DNA of 64,000 nt, from positions 63,450,325 to 63,514,324 of the forward strand of contig CM046005.1 in assembly GCA_025175895.1 (NCBI GenBank). Direction: 5' to 3'. The notes under the pieces are model-generated. The model was not told the DNA's origin. It searched no databases and saw only the letters and a program-made list of their open reading frames with translations. Positions 45,027 to 56,657 of this stretch are shown piece after piece. Made by a program: the position numbers and the translations under genes. Numbering within the stretch: the first letter of the stretch is position 1; each line of letters opens with the position of its first letter. This DNA is from Wurfbainia villosa (Eukaryota > Streptophyta > Magnoliopsida > Zingiberales > Zingiberaceae).

Positions 45027-45558
45027 GGGTTCTGAAATCTTTCATTTTTTGTGTCTAGTAGGCATCTGTTAAGGGGGAGTGCCCATTAACCTGGTTTGTA
45101 GACAATGGATACTCCAAACACATGACCAACGACATATCACTATTCTCTTCGTTGCAGGATAAAAACAGAGGTACTGTTTCATTTGGTAATTGTGGTAGGT
45201 TAAAAGTTATAGGAATATGGGATATTCATATCTCGGAACATTTTATGATTAGAAATGTACTGCTCTTTAGAAACATGTCATTTAATTTGTTGTGTGAGCC
45301 AGTTGTGTGATGTTGGATATAGAATTGAATTTAATTCAACTAAATGTCTAGTGAAACACAATATTTCAAATAGTACCATGTTAGTAGGAGTTAGAAAGAA
45401 AAATATATATCATGTGTATTTTGATAATGCTACTAATGCTTCTGCCAAGTGTCTTATATCTAGAAAAGATGAATCATGGCTATGGCAGAGAATGCTCGCA
45501 CACGTCAACCTGAAGAATCTGAGGAGACTAGCTTGCAAGGAACTTGTAAGGGGGTTGT
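45027..45558 (+). pseudogene. pol: Element G gag end, protease and pre-integrase
   Basis: It resumes gag after H (WVLKSFIFCV), has TAG TAG at 45056-45061, then protease TWFVDNGYSKHMTND (the DSG triad is changed to DNG), a pre-integrase segment (FGNCGRLKVIGIWDIHI) and the first half of the HHCC finger (LWQRMLAHVNLKN). A frameshift near 45295 splits the frame. Element I is inserted at 45559 in the HHCC region. Confidence 0.88.
45056..45061 (+). promoter_or_regulatory. Tandem UAG UAG between gag and pol of G
   Basis: GTC-TAG-TAG-GCA lies in frame with the end of gag and with the protease. It is the third copy of the gag-pol boundary in the window, and again has UAG. Confidence 0.5.
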
Positions 45559-46729
45559 TGTTGGTGCAGTAGGCACCTAAGTCGAACCTGAGTTTTGATT
45601 ATAGCAAACGATACAAAGTTAAGCTCATGTCATTATCTCACGAGTTGAATCAAGTATGCAGAAATGCTAAGCTAAGTCGAAGGTCAACGACACTCGGAGA
45701 GAACCGTAGTGGTCGGGCGACACCGAGAGGACTTCGGAGGGAGCCGAAGGAATCAGGTGGAGACCAAAAGCAAGGCTTCAAAGGTAAATGTTGAGGTAAG
45801 CTCATGTGAGTGAGCGTAAGTAAGGTCGAGTCCTCCATACGGGAACATCCTTAGGCGACGATCCGACCAAGACTTTTCATGGAAGGTCTATGTTGAGATC
45901 GGATGGCAAGTGGTCGTCAAATTCACTTATATTTGGAGCTAACTCTTTATTACAGTTGAAAAGTCTGAAAATCAGTTCAATTGGCCAAGGATCAGTTCAA
46001 CTACTAAGCCATCAGTTCAACTGGCCAAGGATCAGTTCAACTACTGAGCCATCAGTTCAACCGGCCAAGAAATCAGTTCAACCGGCCAAGAAATCAGTTC
46101 AACCGATGGTCAAAAATCAGCCTCGAGGAGTCAAGCTTTATCACCATTTTTCAAGGAGTTTTGTGCCCAATTCCTATTGGTTGAAGACCCATTCGATGAG
46201 GGGCTTAAAGGCTATAAAAGGAGGGCTTCTCCTAGGGTTTTTCATCATCTCTAAGTGCTCAAAAACCTTTGCAACTATGCGATTCTCCGATGACTCTATG
46301 ACGAAGTACTGTCAACAACCCTAGCTTAGTTTCTACTCTTTAGTTGTTGATATTTTAATTTGTCGTCTCTTTAAATATTGCAATTCCTTTTATTAATCGA
46401 GGTTTTCTATCGTTTCACTTTACATTAATAGAAGAGAGGGTTTGTCTCTCTATCTTTTCTTTCGAAGGTTTTTTTGTAATCGTCAAAATCCTACCTCCAA
46501 CGAGGAGAAATGTTTTTAGTGAATTGCCCTCCATGCGTGATCAAGGATCACTAGGGCCTTGGAGTAGTAGCCGAAGGCTACGAACCAAGTAAAAATATTT
46601 GTCTCATTTTATTTATTGCTTATCTTTCCTCTGCAAATTAATTATCTACTCGAGTTTTAACGAACGAAAAAAAAAAAGGTTTTATCGCTATTCACCCCCC
46701 CCCCTCTAGCGATCCGCTTCGATCCAACA
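45559..46729 (+). mobile_element. Element I 5' LTR
   Basis: It starts TGTTGGTGCAGTAGGCACC, shared with A. The TATA box CTATAAAA is at 46212-46219, and it ends CGATCCAACA. U3 holds about eight ATCAGTTCAACYGGCCAAG-type repeats (45970-46110) in the place where A has CAGTCGACTG palindromes. Confidence 0.92.
45970..46110 (+). repeat. ATCAGTTCAAC tandem repeats in U3 of I
   Basis: A pair of alternating units (ATCAGTTCAACYGGCCAAG and ATCAGTTCAACTACTRAGCC) repeats about eight times; the 3' LTR has about six (53900-54015). The copy number differs between LTRs of one element. Confidence 0.85.
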
Positions 46730-46731
46730 AT

Positions 46732-46744
46732 TGGTATCAGAGCC
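46732..46744 (+). other. Primer binding site of I
   Basis: TGGTATCAGAGCC, exact tRNA-Met type, close to the LTR end. The 0.47-kb leader to 47216 has no conserved ORF. Confidence 0.88.
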
Positions 46745-47216
46745 GGGACCGCTTAGATTTGGTGAAACCACCAATCTAGCATTTTTTACAGATTTGTTTT
46801 TTCGTTCATTTAAATTTTTCTCCCGCACTACTAATCCAAGACGAAGTCTTGGTACTCTTCGTTTGGTTTTGTTTTGCAAGTATTCGCTTTTGGAGTAGCC
46901 GACGGTAAAACGGGCATAACTTTTCGTACAAGTTGACCCACGAAACAGGATACCTACTAAAACGAAGCTCTCGGAGAGATCTACACTTCTTACAAGGGTA
47001 AACCCTCGTATCAAGCTGTATTCATCCCCAAAAACCATCGTTTAGTACCATTTTCGGGACATCGAAGGTTGTAAGTGCTCATCTTTTATTTTAGTTGGTT
47101 ATTTCTCATTTATTCCTTTTGTTTCTTTTCATTTCCTACATTACTAATCCAAGGTGAAGTCTTGGAACCTTTTTCGTGTTGTTTTTGGTATTTTTTGTGC
47201 AAGGTTTCCCTTCCAA

Positions 47217-48803
47217 ATGGCCCATCTCGAGGGGTTTAGCACTGTCCGACCTCCGTTTTACAACGGAGATGATTTCCGTTACTGGAAAGGTCGGATGGAA
47301 TGCTTTCTCAAAACTCAAATTGAGATGTGGATCATAATCCAAATGGGATTCACACTTCCGACTAACGAAGTGGGTGAATCCTTGGATTATGACCAATGGA
47401 CCATTGCGTCAAAACGACAAGTCGAAGCCGATGCTAAGGGAACTCAAATCCTTCAATGCGGCTTGTCCAAGGAGGAGCTAAATCGTGTCGGCCCCTTCAT
47501 AAGTGCAAAGGACCTTTGGACAAAGCTAGTGGAGCTACACGAAGGGACCGATGAAGCCAAGGTATGTAAGCGTGATCTTTTATTTAATAAACTGTATAAT
47601 CTAAAAATGCAGGAACATGAGTCCGCGACGCAACTTCATGCCCGTGTCCAAGACATAGTCAACAATCTACACGCGATCAGGCAAAAGGTCGAAAACCGCG
47701 ACCTTATAAGGTATGCCCTAAACTCCTTTCCGAGGACTACATTGTGGGCATCCATGGTCGATGCCTACAAGGTCTCCAAAGATCTTTCAAAACTTAGGTT
47801 AGATAAACTATTTTCTGATTTTGAACTTCATGAGCAGTCTAACTCGGAACCCGAGAAGGGTATAACACTTTTTGCAGGTTCAAGGAAGAAAACTGCAAGC
47901 AAGCCACACCCGAAGGAAGAAGAGGATGAGTCTGATTCGAAGGTCGACTCGGAAATGGAGGCCGAACTAGTCAACCTAGTTCGGAGGATAGTCAAGGGAC
48001 GAAAATGAACCGTCACTCGACCCAATGAAGGTAAGCCTAAAAGTTCAAATATTAGATGTTATGAATGCAACAGGTTTGGACATATCAAGTCTGAATGCCC
48101 AAAACTCAAGAGCAAAGCACCAAAACACAAAAAGGCACTCAACGCTACTTGGGAAGAAGCATCCGAGGAAGAAGATAATGATTGTGTTCTCATGGCTAAA
48201 CCGGCAGAATCGGAGACGGAGTCGGAACCGGAACCTGAATCGGAAACCGAAGACGAGTCGGATTGCGAAGCACTATTCAAGACAAGCCACGGATACACAT
48301 CCGGTTCAAAAGATACACTCAAGGAAAGTCGGTCTCTCATTAGTACACTTTATAGTGCAATTAAGTTTTTAACTAGAAAGTTAGCTAAGTCTGAGTCCAA
48401 GGTCGAGACCCTGGTTGAGGAAGTTAAACTCCTCAAACATGAGGTCTCCCTAACCTCTTCGACTACTCGAGTTCAAGAGGAGGACTCAACTCGGGTTGAA
48501 AAACTCGAAGTTGAGAACTCACTCTTGAAGAGTCAAGTCGAAGATCTTAGGAATACATTGGAAAGGTTTACTTTGGCATCCAAAGGACTTGACCTCTTAC
48601 TTGGGTCGTAAAGGGTCGTGTACAACAAGGTCGGGCTAGAGTTTAGCTCAAATACGACCAACAAGTCGTATATGTCGATTGTAAGTCGACATAAAAAATA
48701 TGTCCAAGCATGGGTCCCTAAGACCACCTTAATTTCAAACTTAGGATCGAACCAGTACTGGGTTCCCAAGGACCAAATCCGCTATGTGGAGAGACCGAAT
48801 TGA
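47217..48803 (+). pseudogene. gag: Element I gag
   Basis: Start MAHLEGFSTVRPPFYNGDDFRYWKGRMECFLK. The N-terminal domain and the central QLHARVQDIVNNLHAI...LFSDFELHE segment are present. The zinc knuckle CYECNRFGHIKSEC is at about 48057-48098. An acidic repeat-rich segment (SETESEPEPESETEDES) and coiled coil (RVEKLEVENSLLKSQVEDLRNTLERF) follow, with the end WVPKDQIRYVERPN. Two stops are in frame: TGA 48006-48008 and TAA 48609-48611. Apart from these the frame is continuous over 529 codons. The other-frame ORF 48025-48372 is a shadow. Confidence 0.9.
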
Positions 48804-49436
48804 TTCAACGGTCCAGGGGGAGCTAGTACGAAACTTGTTTGTGTTTTAACCTAGAAATTGCATGCTTAGGTTTTTATTTAGTTTGATTTTTATTTTTAGA
48901 ATGGTTAGATAAGACTATAACTTGTCAATTACTTGATAACATAGTACCAGGATGCGGCGAGATGATAGTATGCTAGGAAAGCAGAGTCTTGTGTATTCGA
49001 GCTAGATAAGGCGTATCTAGTTCGATGCACTTGACTGAGCGGAACTAGCTGAAGCTACCTCGCCGTATCCTAGACTAGTTAGACCAGAAAGTGGTCTTAG
49101 GTAAGTCAAGTCTCTATTTTCTTGAAAATGACTTTATCTAAGGAAGTGGTCGTTGTTCCGATCAAAGAAGGCCTCTGTGCCTCACCATGACCTGGAAGCC
49201 ATGATCTTGAAAAGGTGACTTGATGAGCCTAAGGTCAAATTCTAATCTAACGCAAGGTTGACAAGTGTTTAAGTTATTAAATTTAAATCAAGTAAAATTG
49301 GAAGTCATCTCACAAGAACATATAGGGTTAACGTGTTTGATCATGTAGACATGGGCGAGATGATTTAGGTTAATAATTTTCAACCAATCATTAATAAATC
49401 CAATATCCGATCCAACTACCTTGCGTGTAGGATCAA
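48804..49436 (+). other. About 630-bp spacer between gag and pol of I
   Basis: Non-coding in all frames; starts with an AGGGGGAGCTAG tract and ends TTGCGTGTAGGATCAATGG. Blocks of it are shared with 28150-28780 in D. B, H and G have only six to eleven codons here. It could be an intron or a regulatory segment; I cannot decide from sequence alone. Confidence 0.7.
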
Positions 49437-52400
49437 TGGATGTTGGACAGTGGTTGCTCCCGACACATGACCGGGGATCAACTAAAGTTTTCGAAGCTTC
49501 GATTCAAACGACAAGGATCGGTAGCCTTCGGAAATAACGGCAAGCTCAAAATCATCGGATCAGGTGATATTGAGCTTAACTCAAATTTTGTTATTCAAAA
49601 TGTTTTATTAGTAGAAAATTTTCAATATAATTTACTTAGTGTAAGCCAATTGTGTGATAATAACTATAAGGTCATATTTCTAGAAAATAAATGCGTAATT
49701 AATACAAATGAAACTTCTAAAACAATTCTTAAGGGAACTAGAAATAACAATATTTACACCATTAACTTAACTAACTCCTCAACTAAGTGTCTTATGACAC
49801 GGCAAGAAGAATCATGGTTGTGGCACCGACGACTCGGTCACTCACACCTAAGACTCATCCACAAGATGAGCCAGAGTGACTTAGTCAGAGGTTTGCCTAA
49901 CCTCAATAACTTGAACAATAAAATATGTAATGCATGTCAACAAGGTAAACAATCTAGGACACAACATCAACTAACTAATCAAGAACGAACCAAAAGTGTG
50001 CTTGAGCTCCTACACATGGATCTATTTGATTCACACGGAGCTAAGTCACTTAATGGAAGTAAATTCTGCTTAGTCATAATTGATGACTATTATAGATTTA
50101 CTTGGGTTAGGTTCATCAAACACAAAAGTGATACCCTAGATCAATTAATCAACCTATTTAAATTAATAGAAAATCAACAAAGCATTAAAATCAAAAGACT
50201 TAGGACTGATCATGGTGGTGAATTCGAGAACCATAGGTTTACATAATTCTGTAACCTAAATGGATACCACCATGAGTTCTCTTGCCCTAGAACTCCACAA
50301 CAAAATGGCCTAGTAGAACGCAAAAATAGAACCATACAAGAAGCCGCTAGGACAATGTTAAATGAGTATAACCTACCCGATAGGTTTTGGGCGGAAGTCG
50401 TGAGTATGGCGTGTTATGTCCAAAATAGGATCCTTATGGTAAAGAGACACATTAAGACCTCATACGAGATTTATCATGATAAAATACCTAACATCAAGTA
50501 CTTTAGGGTATTTGGGTGTAAGGTACATATCCTAAACACTAAGGATTACCTAGGGAAATTTACATCCAAAACCACGACCGAAATCTTTCTAGGATACTCG
50601 ACTACAAGTAGAGCTTATAGAGTATATAACCATGACACCCTTAGAGTCGAGGAGACTATCAATGTAGTATTCGATGAAGGACACGAACCTACAAATCCCC
50701 CGGCAACCCCAATTAGCGAGCCGATTCGTACTAGACCTAACTCTAATCCGGAGATCATGTCTAGTGTTAACCCTAACCTAAGTCAACCAAGTCACTCTAT
50801 CGACCAAGTGATAGATGACTCCAACCAAACTAGAACTCAAACGAGTCATCCTATGGATCAAGTTGTAGACTCAAACCCAAATCCAACTAGGACTCAAACG
50901 AATCATCCTATCGACCAAGTAATAGGTGATCAAAGTCTAGGAGTTCGAACTAGAGCCTCATACAGAAACCTTAGTCAAATCTTCTTGATTTCTAAAATTG
51001 AACCCAAAACTATTGACCAAGCTCTTCTTGATCCCGATTGGATTATTGCAATGCAAGACGAGCTGGCTCAATTCACTAGGAACGAAGTATGGGAATTAGT
51101 ACCACCATCTAAAGATAAAATAATCATTGGAACAAGGTGGGTATTTAGAAATAAACTTGATGATAAAGGTGAAGTAGTTAGAAATAAAGCTAGACTAGTC
51201 GCTAAAGGGTTTAGTCAAGTTGAAGGTTTAGATTACGAAGAGACCTATGCCCCAGTAGCTAGATTAGAGTCCATTCGAATGTTATTAGCGTATGCAGCAC
51301 ATCGAGGATTTAAGTTGTTTCAAATGGATGTGAAATCTGTGTTCTTAAATTGATACATTAAAGAAGAAGTTTATGTTAGTCAACCCCCTGGTTTCGAAAG
51401 TTTAGATAAACCCGACCATGTCTTAGTTTAAAGAAAGCTCTCTATGGACTTAAACAAGCTCCTCGAGCTTGGTACGAGAGACTTTCGATTTATCTTAAGT
51501 CTAAAGGATTTAACCAAGGTGTAGTTGACCCAACCCTTTTCGTAAAAACCTTAGGTAAAGACATATTCATAGCCCAAATCTACGTAGATGATATTATTTT
51601 CGGAACCACCAACTCAATCCTACTAAATGAGTTCATTTCACTTATGGAAAGTGAATTTGAAATAAATTTAGTAGGCGAGTTAAGTTTCTTCTTAGGTCTA
51701 CAAATTAAACAAACTAAAGATGGAATATACCTACATCAACGTAAATATACTAGGGAATTAATCAAACTCTTTGGAATGCAAGACGCTAAAATTATTAATA
51801 CCCCAATGGCAACTAATGTGAATATAGAAGAAGTTTAATCAGAAACTCAATTGATTTAAAATACTATAAGAGCATAATAGGGAGTCTACTTTACTTAACT
51901 GCGATCCGACCTGATATCCTATTTGCAGTAAGTATGTGCACAAGGTTCCAAACTTGTGCCAAGGAGTCTCACCTAACTCTAGTCAAGCGTATCCTTAGAT
52001 ATCTAAAGGGTACACTTAATGTCGGTATTTGGTACCCTAGATCTACCGAGTTCGAACTAACCGGCTACTCCGATTCAGACTATGTCAGTAGTAAGCTCGA
52101 TAGAAAGAGTACAAGTGGTTGTTGTCAACTTCTCGGCTCGAGTCTAGTGAGTTGGTGCAGTAAGAAGCAACACTGTGTTGCCTTATCTACCACCGAAGCC
52201 GAATACATTGCGATGGGTGAGTGTGTCACTCAGCTTCTTTGGATGAAGCACACTCTCCGCGACTTTAAGTTAGACTTTACGAACACAAAACTCCACGTAG
52301 ATAACATTAGTTCAATTAACCTTACTAAGAATCCGATATGTCACTCTAGGACCAAACATATAGAGGTCAAACACCATTTCATTCGAGAACATGTGGCCAA

Positions 52401-52497
52401 CAGAGCCATACAACTCGAATATGTCGAATCGAAGTCTAACATGGCAGACCTATTTACTAAACCCCTACCCGAAGCCAAATTCAGTCTATTAAGATGA
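49437..52497 (+). pseudogene. pol: Element I pol: protease, integrase, RT, RNase H
   Basis: Protease WMLDSGCSRHMTGD, HHCC finger (LWHRRLGHSHLR to CNACQQGKQ), integrase core (DLFDSHGAKS; IDDYYRFTWVRF; TPQQNGLVERKNR), a repeat-expanded linker (50785-50935), RT with YVDD at 51581-51592, RNase H with SDSDYVS and DRKSTSG. Stops: TAA 50244-50246 and TGA 51351-51353. Frameshifts lie near 51420 and 51835. It ends with the TGA at 52495-52497 also seen in A. Confidence 0.92.
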
Positions 52498-53474
52498 AAA
52501 TTGGGCATGTGCATAGTAGAATAGGAACTTACAAATTATATTTTCGTACTACTATTTCTTACTTTCCATTTTCATGGAACTAGCATAGGACATATCTTAG
52601 ATATCATGCACCTATAGATTTAAGGAGCCAGTACATCTCACAACACATAGGACTAATGTGTTTGTGTACTTAGCCACGTAGATGGGCGTGAGATGTTAGG
52701 ACCTTACTCCTGGTTCCAGATGTAGAGCTAGTGCATCGCCATGAACCATGAAGTATAATCATACATACTAACCGACTCTGACCAGGACTGGTTGATCTTT
52801 CATATCAATCAAGCCAAATATGAGTCGAACATTTTATAGATGATCTTATTTTCAGTATATGATTTTCAAAATAATGTGGAACATGCTTGGACTTTAAAAT
52901 TAATACTTATTTTTTATTACACACACACCCTCACTCTTTTCGATATATGGCAAAAGGGGGAGAAAAGGCCAAAGTTAAGTGATCAATTTTTTTTATGGCC
53001 AAGGCTTACTTAACTTTAAGTTAACAAAACATGTTAAGAGAATGCTTAACTTAAACACATTTAGTTAACTTGTTAACAAAAAAGTAATTTACTTAACTTT
53101 AAGTTAACTTACATTTAGTTAACTTGTTAAAAAAAAGTAATTTACTTAACTTTAAGTTAACTTGTTAACAAAACAGAAGTAAAGGCCAAGAAATCAATTT
53201 TTTGATTTCTTAACTTAAAACTTATTTTAAACACTATGGCCAATATTAAGTAATTTCGGTTACTTAAATTCTTTTTTAGTAGCAAACATCAAGGGGGAGA
53301 GTTAAAACTCTTTCTCAAGTACTCACCCTCGGTCAAGGGGGAGGATTCCTCAAGGGAGAGCACTTGAAAAAGAGTTTTTATATACTCCTGCTCATTCATG
53401 CATATCTCATACTCATTTTGCTTAATGCACTTAATTTATTTTTCTTAACTTTGTATGTGGGTTTGCCATAAATC
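52498..53474 (+). other. Element I 3' non-coding region
   Basis: Homologous to 3888-4789 of A. It has AAGTTAACTT-type short repeats (52970-53170) and AAGGGGGAG tracts near 52955, 53291 and 53336. No conserved ORF. Confidence 0.75.
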
Positions 53475-53487
53475 AAAAAGGGGGAGA
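53475..53487 (+). other. Polypurine tract of I
   Basis: AAAAAGGGGGAGA lies just before the 3' LTR. Confidence 0.88.
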
Positions 53488-53488
53488 T

Positions 53489-54634
53489 TGTTGGTGCAGT
53501 AGGAACCTAAGTCGAACCTGAGTTTTGATTATAGCAAATGATACAAAGTTAAGCTCATGTCATTATCTCACGAGCTAAATCAAGTATGCAGAAATGCTAA
53601 GCTAAGCCGAAGGTCAGCGACACTTGGAGAGAACCGTAGTGGTCGGGCGACACCGGGAGGACTTCCGAGGGAGCCGAAGGAATCAGGTGGAGACCGAAAG
53701 CAAGGCTTCAATGGTAAATGTTGAGGTAAGCTCGTGTGAGTGAGTATAAGTAAGGTCGAGTCCTCCATACGGGGACATCCTTAGGCGATGATCCGACCAA
53801 GACTTCCCATGGAAGGTCTATGTTGAGATCGGATGACAAGTGGCCGTCGAATTCACTTATATTTCGAGCTAACTCTTTATTACAGTCGAAAAGTCTAAAA
53901 ATCAGTTCAACCGGCCAAGGATCAGTTCAACTGCTAAGCCATCAGTTCAACCAGCCAAGGATCAGTTCAACTGCTGAGCCATCAGTTCAACCGGCCAAGA
54001 AATCAGTTCAACCGATGGTCAAAAATCAGCCTCGAGGAGTCAAGCTTTATCACCATTTTTCAAGGAGTTTTGTGCCCAATTCCTATTGGTTGAAGACCCA
54101 TTCAATGAGGGGCTTAAAAGCTATAAAAGGAGGGCTTCTCCTAGGGTTTTTCATCATCTCTAAGTGCTCAAAAACCTTTGCAACTCCACGATTCTCTGAT
54201 GACTCTATGACGAAGTACTGTCAACAACCCTAGCATAGTTTCTACTCTTTATTTGTTGATATTTTAATTTGTCGTCTCTTTAAATATTGCAATTCCTTTT
54301 ATTAATCGAGGTTTTCTCTCATTGCACTTTACATTAATAGAAGAGAGGGTTTGTCTATCTATCTTTTCTTTCGAAGGTTTTTTTGTAATCGTCAAACTCC
54401 TACCTCCAACGAGGAGGAGTGTTTTTAGTGAATTGCCCTCCGTGAGTGATCAAGGATCACTAGGGCCTTGGAGTAGTAGCCGAAGGCTACGAACCAAGTA
54501 AAAATATTTGTCTCATTTTATTTATTGCTTATCTTTCCGTTGCAAATTAATTATCTACTCGAGTTTTAACGAACGAACAAAAAAAAGGTTTTATCTCTAT
54601 TCACCCCCCTCTAGCGATCCGCTTCGATCCAACA
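53489..54634 (+). mobile_element. Element I 3' LTR
   Basis: 1146 bp, near-identical layout to the 5' LTR; TATA box at 54121-54128; fewer CAGTTCAAC repeats. G resumes at 54635. Confidence 0.92.
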
Positions 54635-54639
54635 GTTGC

Positions 54640-56657
54640 CACTACTAAAGTTTTAGAAAGACAGGTTGTGTGAGGCCTGTCAGAAAGGTAAGCAAATGAG
54701 GGCATCACATAAGCCTAAGAATATTGTAAGTACCTCTACTGCTTTAGATTTGTTGCATCTAGACTTGTTTGATTGTAGCAATGTTAAATCCTTGAATGGT
54801 AGTAGATATTCTTTGGTTATTATTGATGATTATACAAGATATGTCTGGACATTTTTCTTAAAACATAAGGATGAGACAATAGAGATTTTTATTTCTTTTA
54901 GTAAAAGAGTTGAAAATGAGTAAAACACAACGATCAAAGCCCTTAGGAGTGATCATGGAGGGGAGTTCCAAAATACTCGGTTTAGGGACTATTGTTTAGA
55001 AAGGGGGAATAGACTTGAGTTTTTTGTTCCAAGAACAACCCAACAGAATGGTGTTGTGGAAAGGAAAATTTGAGCCTTGCAAAAAGCAACTAGAAGCATG
55101 CTTCATGAGTATGCTCTTCCAAGCTACTTGTGGGTCGAAGCCGTGAATACAGCCTGTTATGTTCAGAACAGGGTGTTGGTACATAGGCTTTTAGGAAAAA
55201 CATCACATGAGCTATGGTTTGGGAAACCACCTACAATCAAGCATCTTAGTGTGTTTGGTTGCAAGGTGTTCATTCTAAATACCAAATATCATCTAGGTAA
55301 GTTTGCAACTAAAGCTGATGAAGGTATCCTTGTAGGGTATTATTCTATTAGCAAAGCATATAGAGTTTACAACAAGAAGTCGAAGTTGATAGAGGAGTCA
55401 CCAAATGTTGTATTTGAGGAAGATGAAAAATCTGGTGATACTCGAGAAATTGAGGAAGAAATCAAGTTTGGATTGGAGAAGATCAAATTACATGAAAACA
55501 CTGAAGTAGGAGTGCTAAGGTTGAGTCTGATGAAGAAAAGGTTAGGCAACAAGGATCATTGCTTGAAGATGTATCAAATGGCCAAGTACTTGAAACATCT
55601 CAAGCACCAAGATCCATTAGGATAATTAGTGGGCTTCCCCAAGATCAGATCATTGGAGAACTTCAACAAGGGGTGACGACCAGATCATCCTTTAGGAATG
55701 AACGAGTTGAGGTTGCATTGATCTCAGAAATTGAACCAAGGGTAGTAGAAGAGGCTTTGCTCGATCCTGATTGGGTCTTAGCAATGCAGGATGAACTAGG
55801 ACAATTCAAGAGAAGCAAAGTGTGGAACTTAGTTCTGAGGCCGAGAAAAGTTTCTACAATTGGTACCAAATGGGTGTTTAAGAATAAGTTGAATCATAAG
55901 GGAGAGATAATCAGAAATAAGGCAAGGTTAATTGCCAAAGGATATAATCAGATTGAGGGGTTAGATTATGAAGAGACCTATGCCCCAGTAGCCAGACTAG
56001 AGTCTATAAGGCTTATGCTAGCTTTTGCTGCATTCAAAGGCTTCAAACTCTATCATATGGATGTAAAGTCTGCCTTCTTGAATGGGGTGATTAAGGAAGA
56101 GGTGTATGTTGAACAACCACCAGGATTTTAGAGTATAGAGTTTTCAGACCATGTGTATAAACTAAAAAAGGCTCTTCATGGGCTGAAACAAGCACCTCGT
56201 GCTTGGTACAAAAGGTTGTCCACATTTCTTGTAGAGAAGGGGTTGAGAAGAGGTCAGATAGATCCTACACTACTTCTGAAAAGAGATGGTGAGAATATTT
56301 TTGTGGCTCAGGTTTATGTTGATGACATAATTTGTGGTTCAAATAATAAGGATTATCTGAATGACTTTATAAGACACATGGAGAGTGAGTTTGAGATAAG
56401 TCTTGTGGGAGAATTGACATTCTTTCTCGGACTTGATATCAAACAAACTAAGGAAGTTATATATGTTCATCAGTCTAGGTATGCCAAGAATCTTCTAAAG
56501 AAGTTTAATATGGAGAATTTGAAGGAGATATCTACCCCCATGGCACAAAACACAAATCTAGGAAGTGATGAAGGAGGAAAATCTGTGGATCTGAAATATT
56601 ATTGAAATATGATAGATTGTCTACATTATCTCACAGCAAGTCGACCTGATATTTTAT
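54640..56657 (+). pseudogene. pol: Element G integrase and reverse transcriptase
   Basis: It resumes the HHCC finger (LCEACQKGKQ), then the integrase core (DLFDCSNVKS; IDDYTRYVWTFF; TTQQNGVVERKI), linker, and RT with YVDD at 56315-56326. Stops lie near 54658, 54921, 55072 (TGA in place of Arg or Trp) and 56130, with a frameshift around 55520. RNase H is just reached (HYLTASRPDIL) when element E interrupts at 56658. RNase H and the 3' LTR of G lie beyond the window. Confidence 0.9.

Larger units (their letters stand above)
45559..54634 (+). mobile_element. Element I, complete SIRE-like copia element
   Basis: About 9.1 kb: LTR 45559-46729, primer site 46732, gag 47217-48803, spacer 48804-49436, pol 49437-52497, 3' region, polypurine tract 53475, LTR 53489-54634. 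Target copies are GTTGT (45554-45558) and GTTGC (54635-54639). It is inserted in G in the same orientation. Its two LTRs differ mainly in the number of CAGTTCAAC repeats. Confidence 0.92.

Noticed and set aside
48025..48372. 115-residue ORF in gag of I
   Set aside because: The zinc knuckle and acidic region are in the other frame (47217-48803 frame); this is a shadow.
52498..53474. Envelope-like ORF downstream of RNase H
   Set aside because: Expected in some SIRE elements, but none of A, B, H or I has a long frame between RNase H and the 3' LTR.
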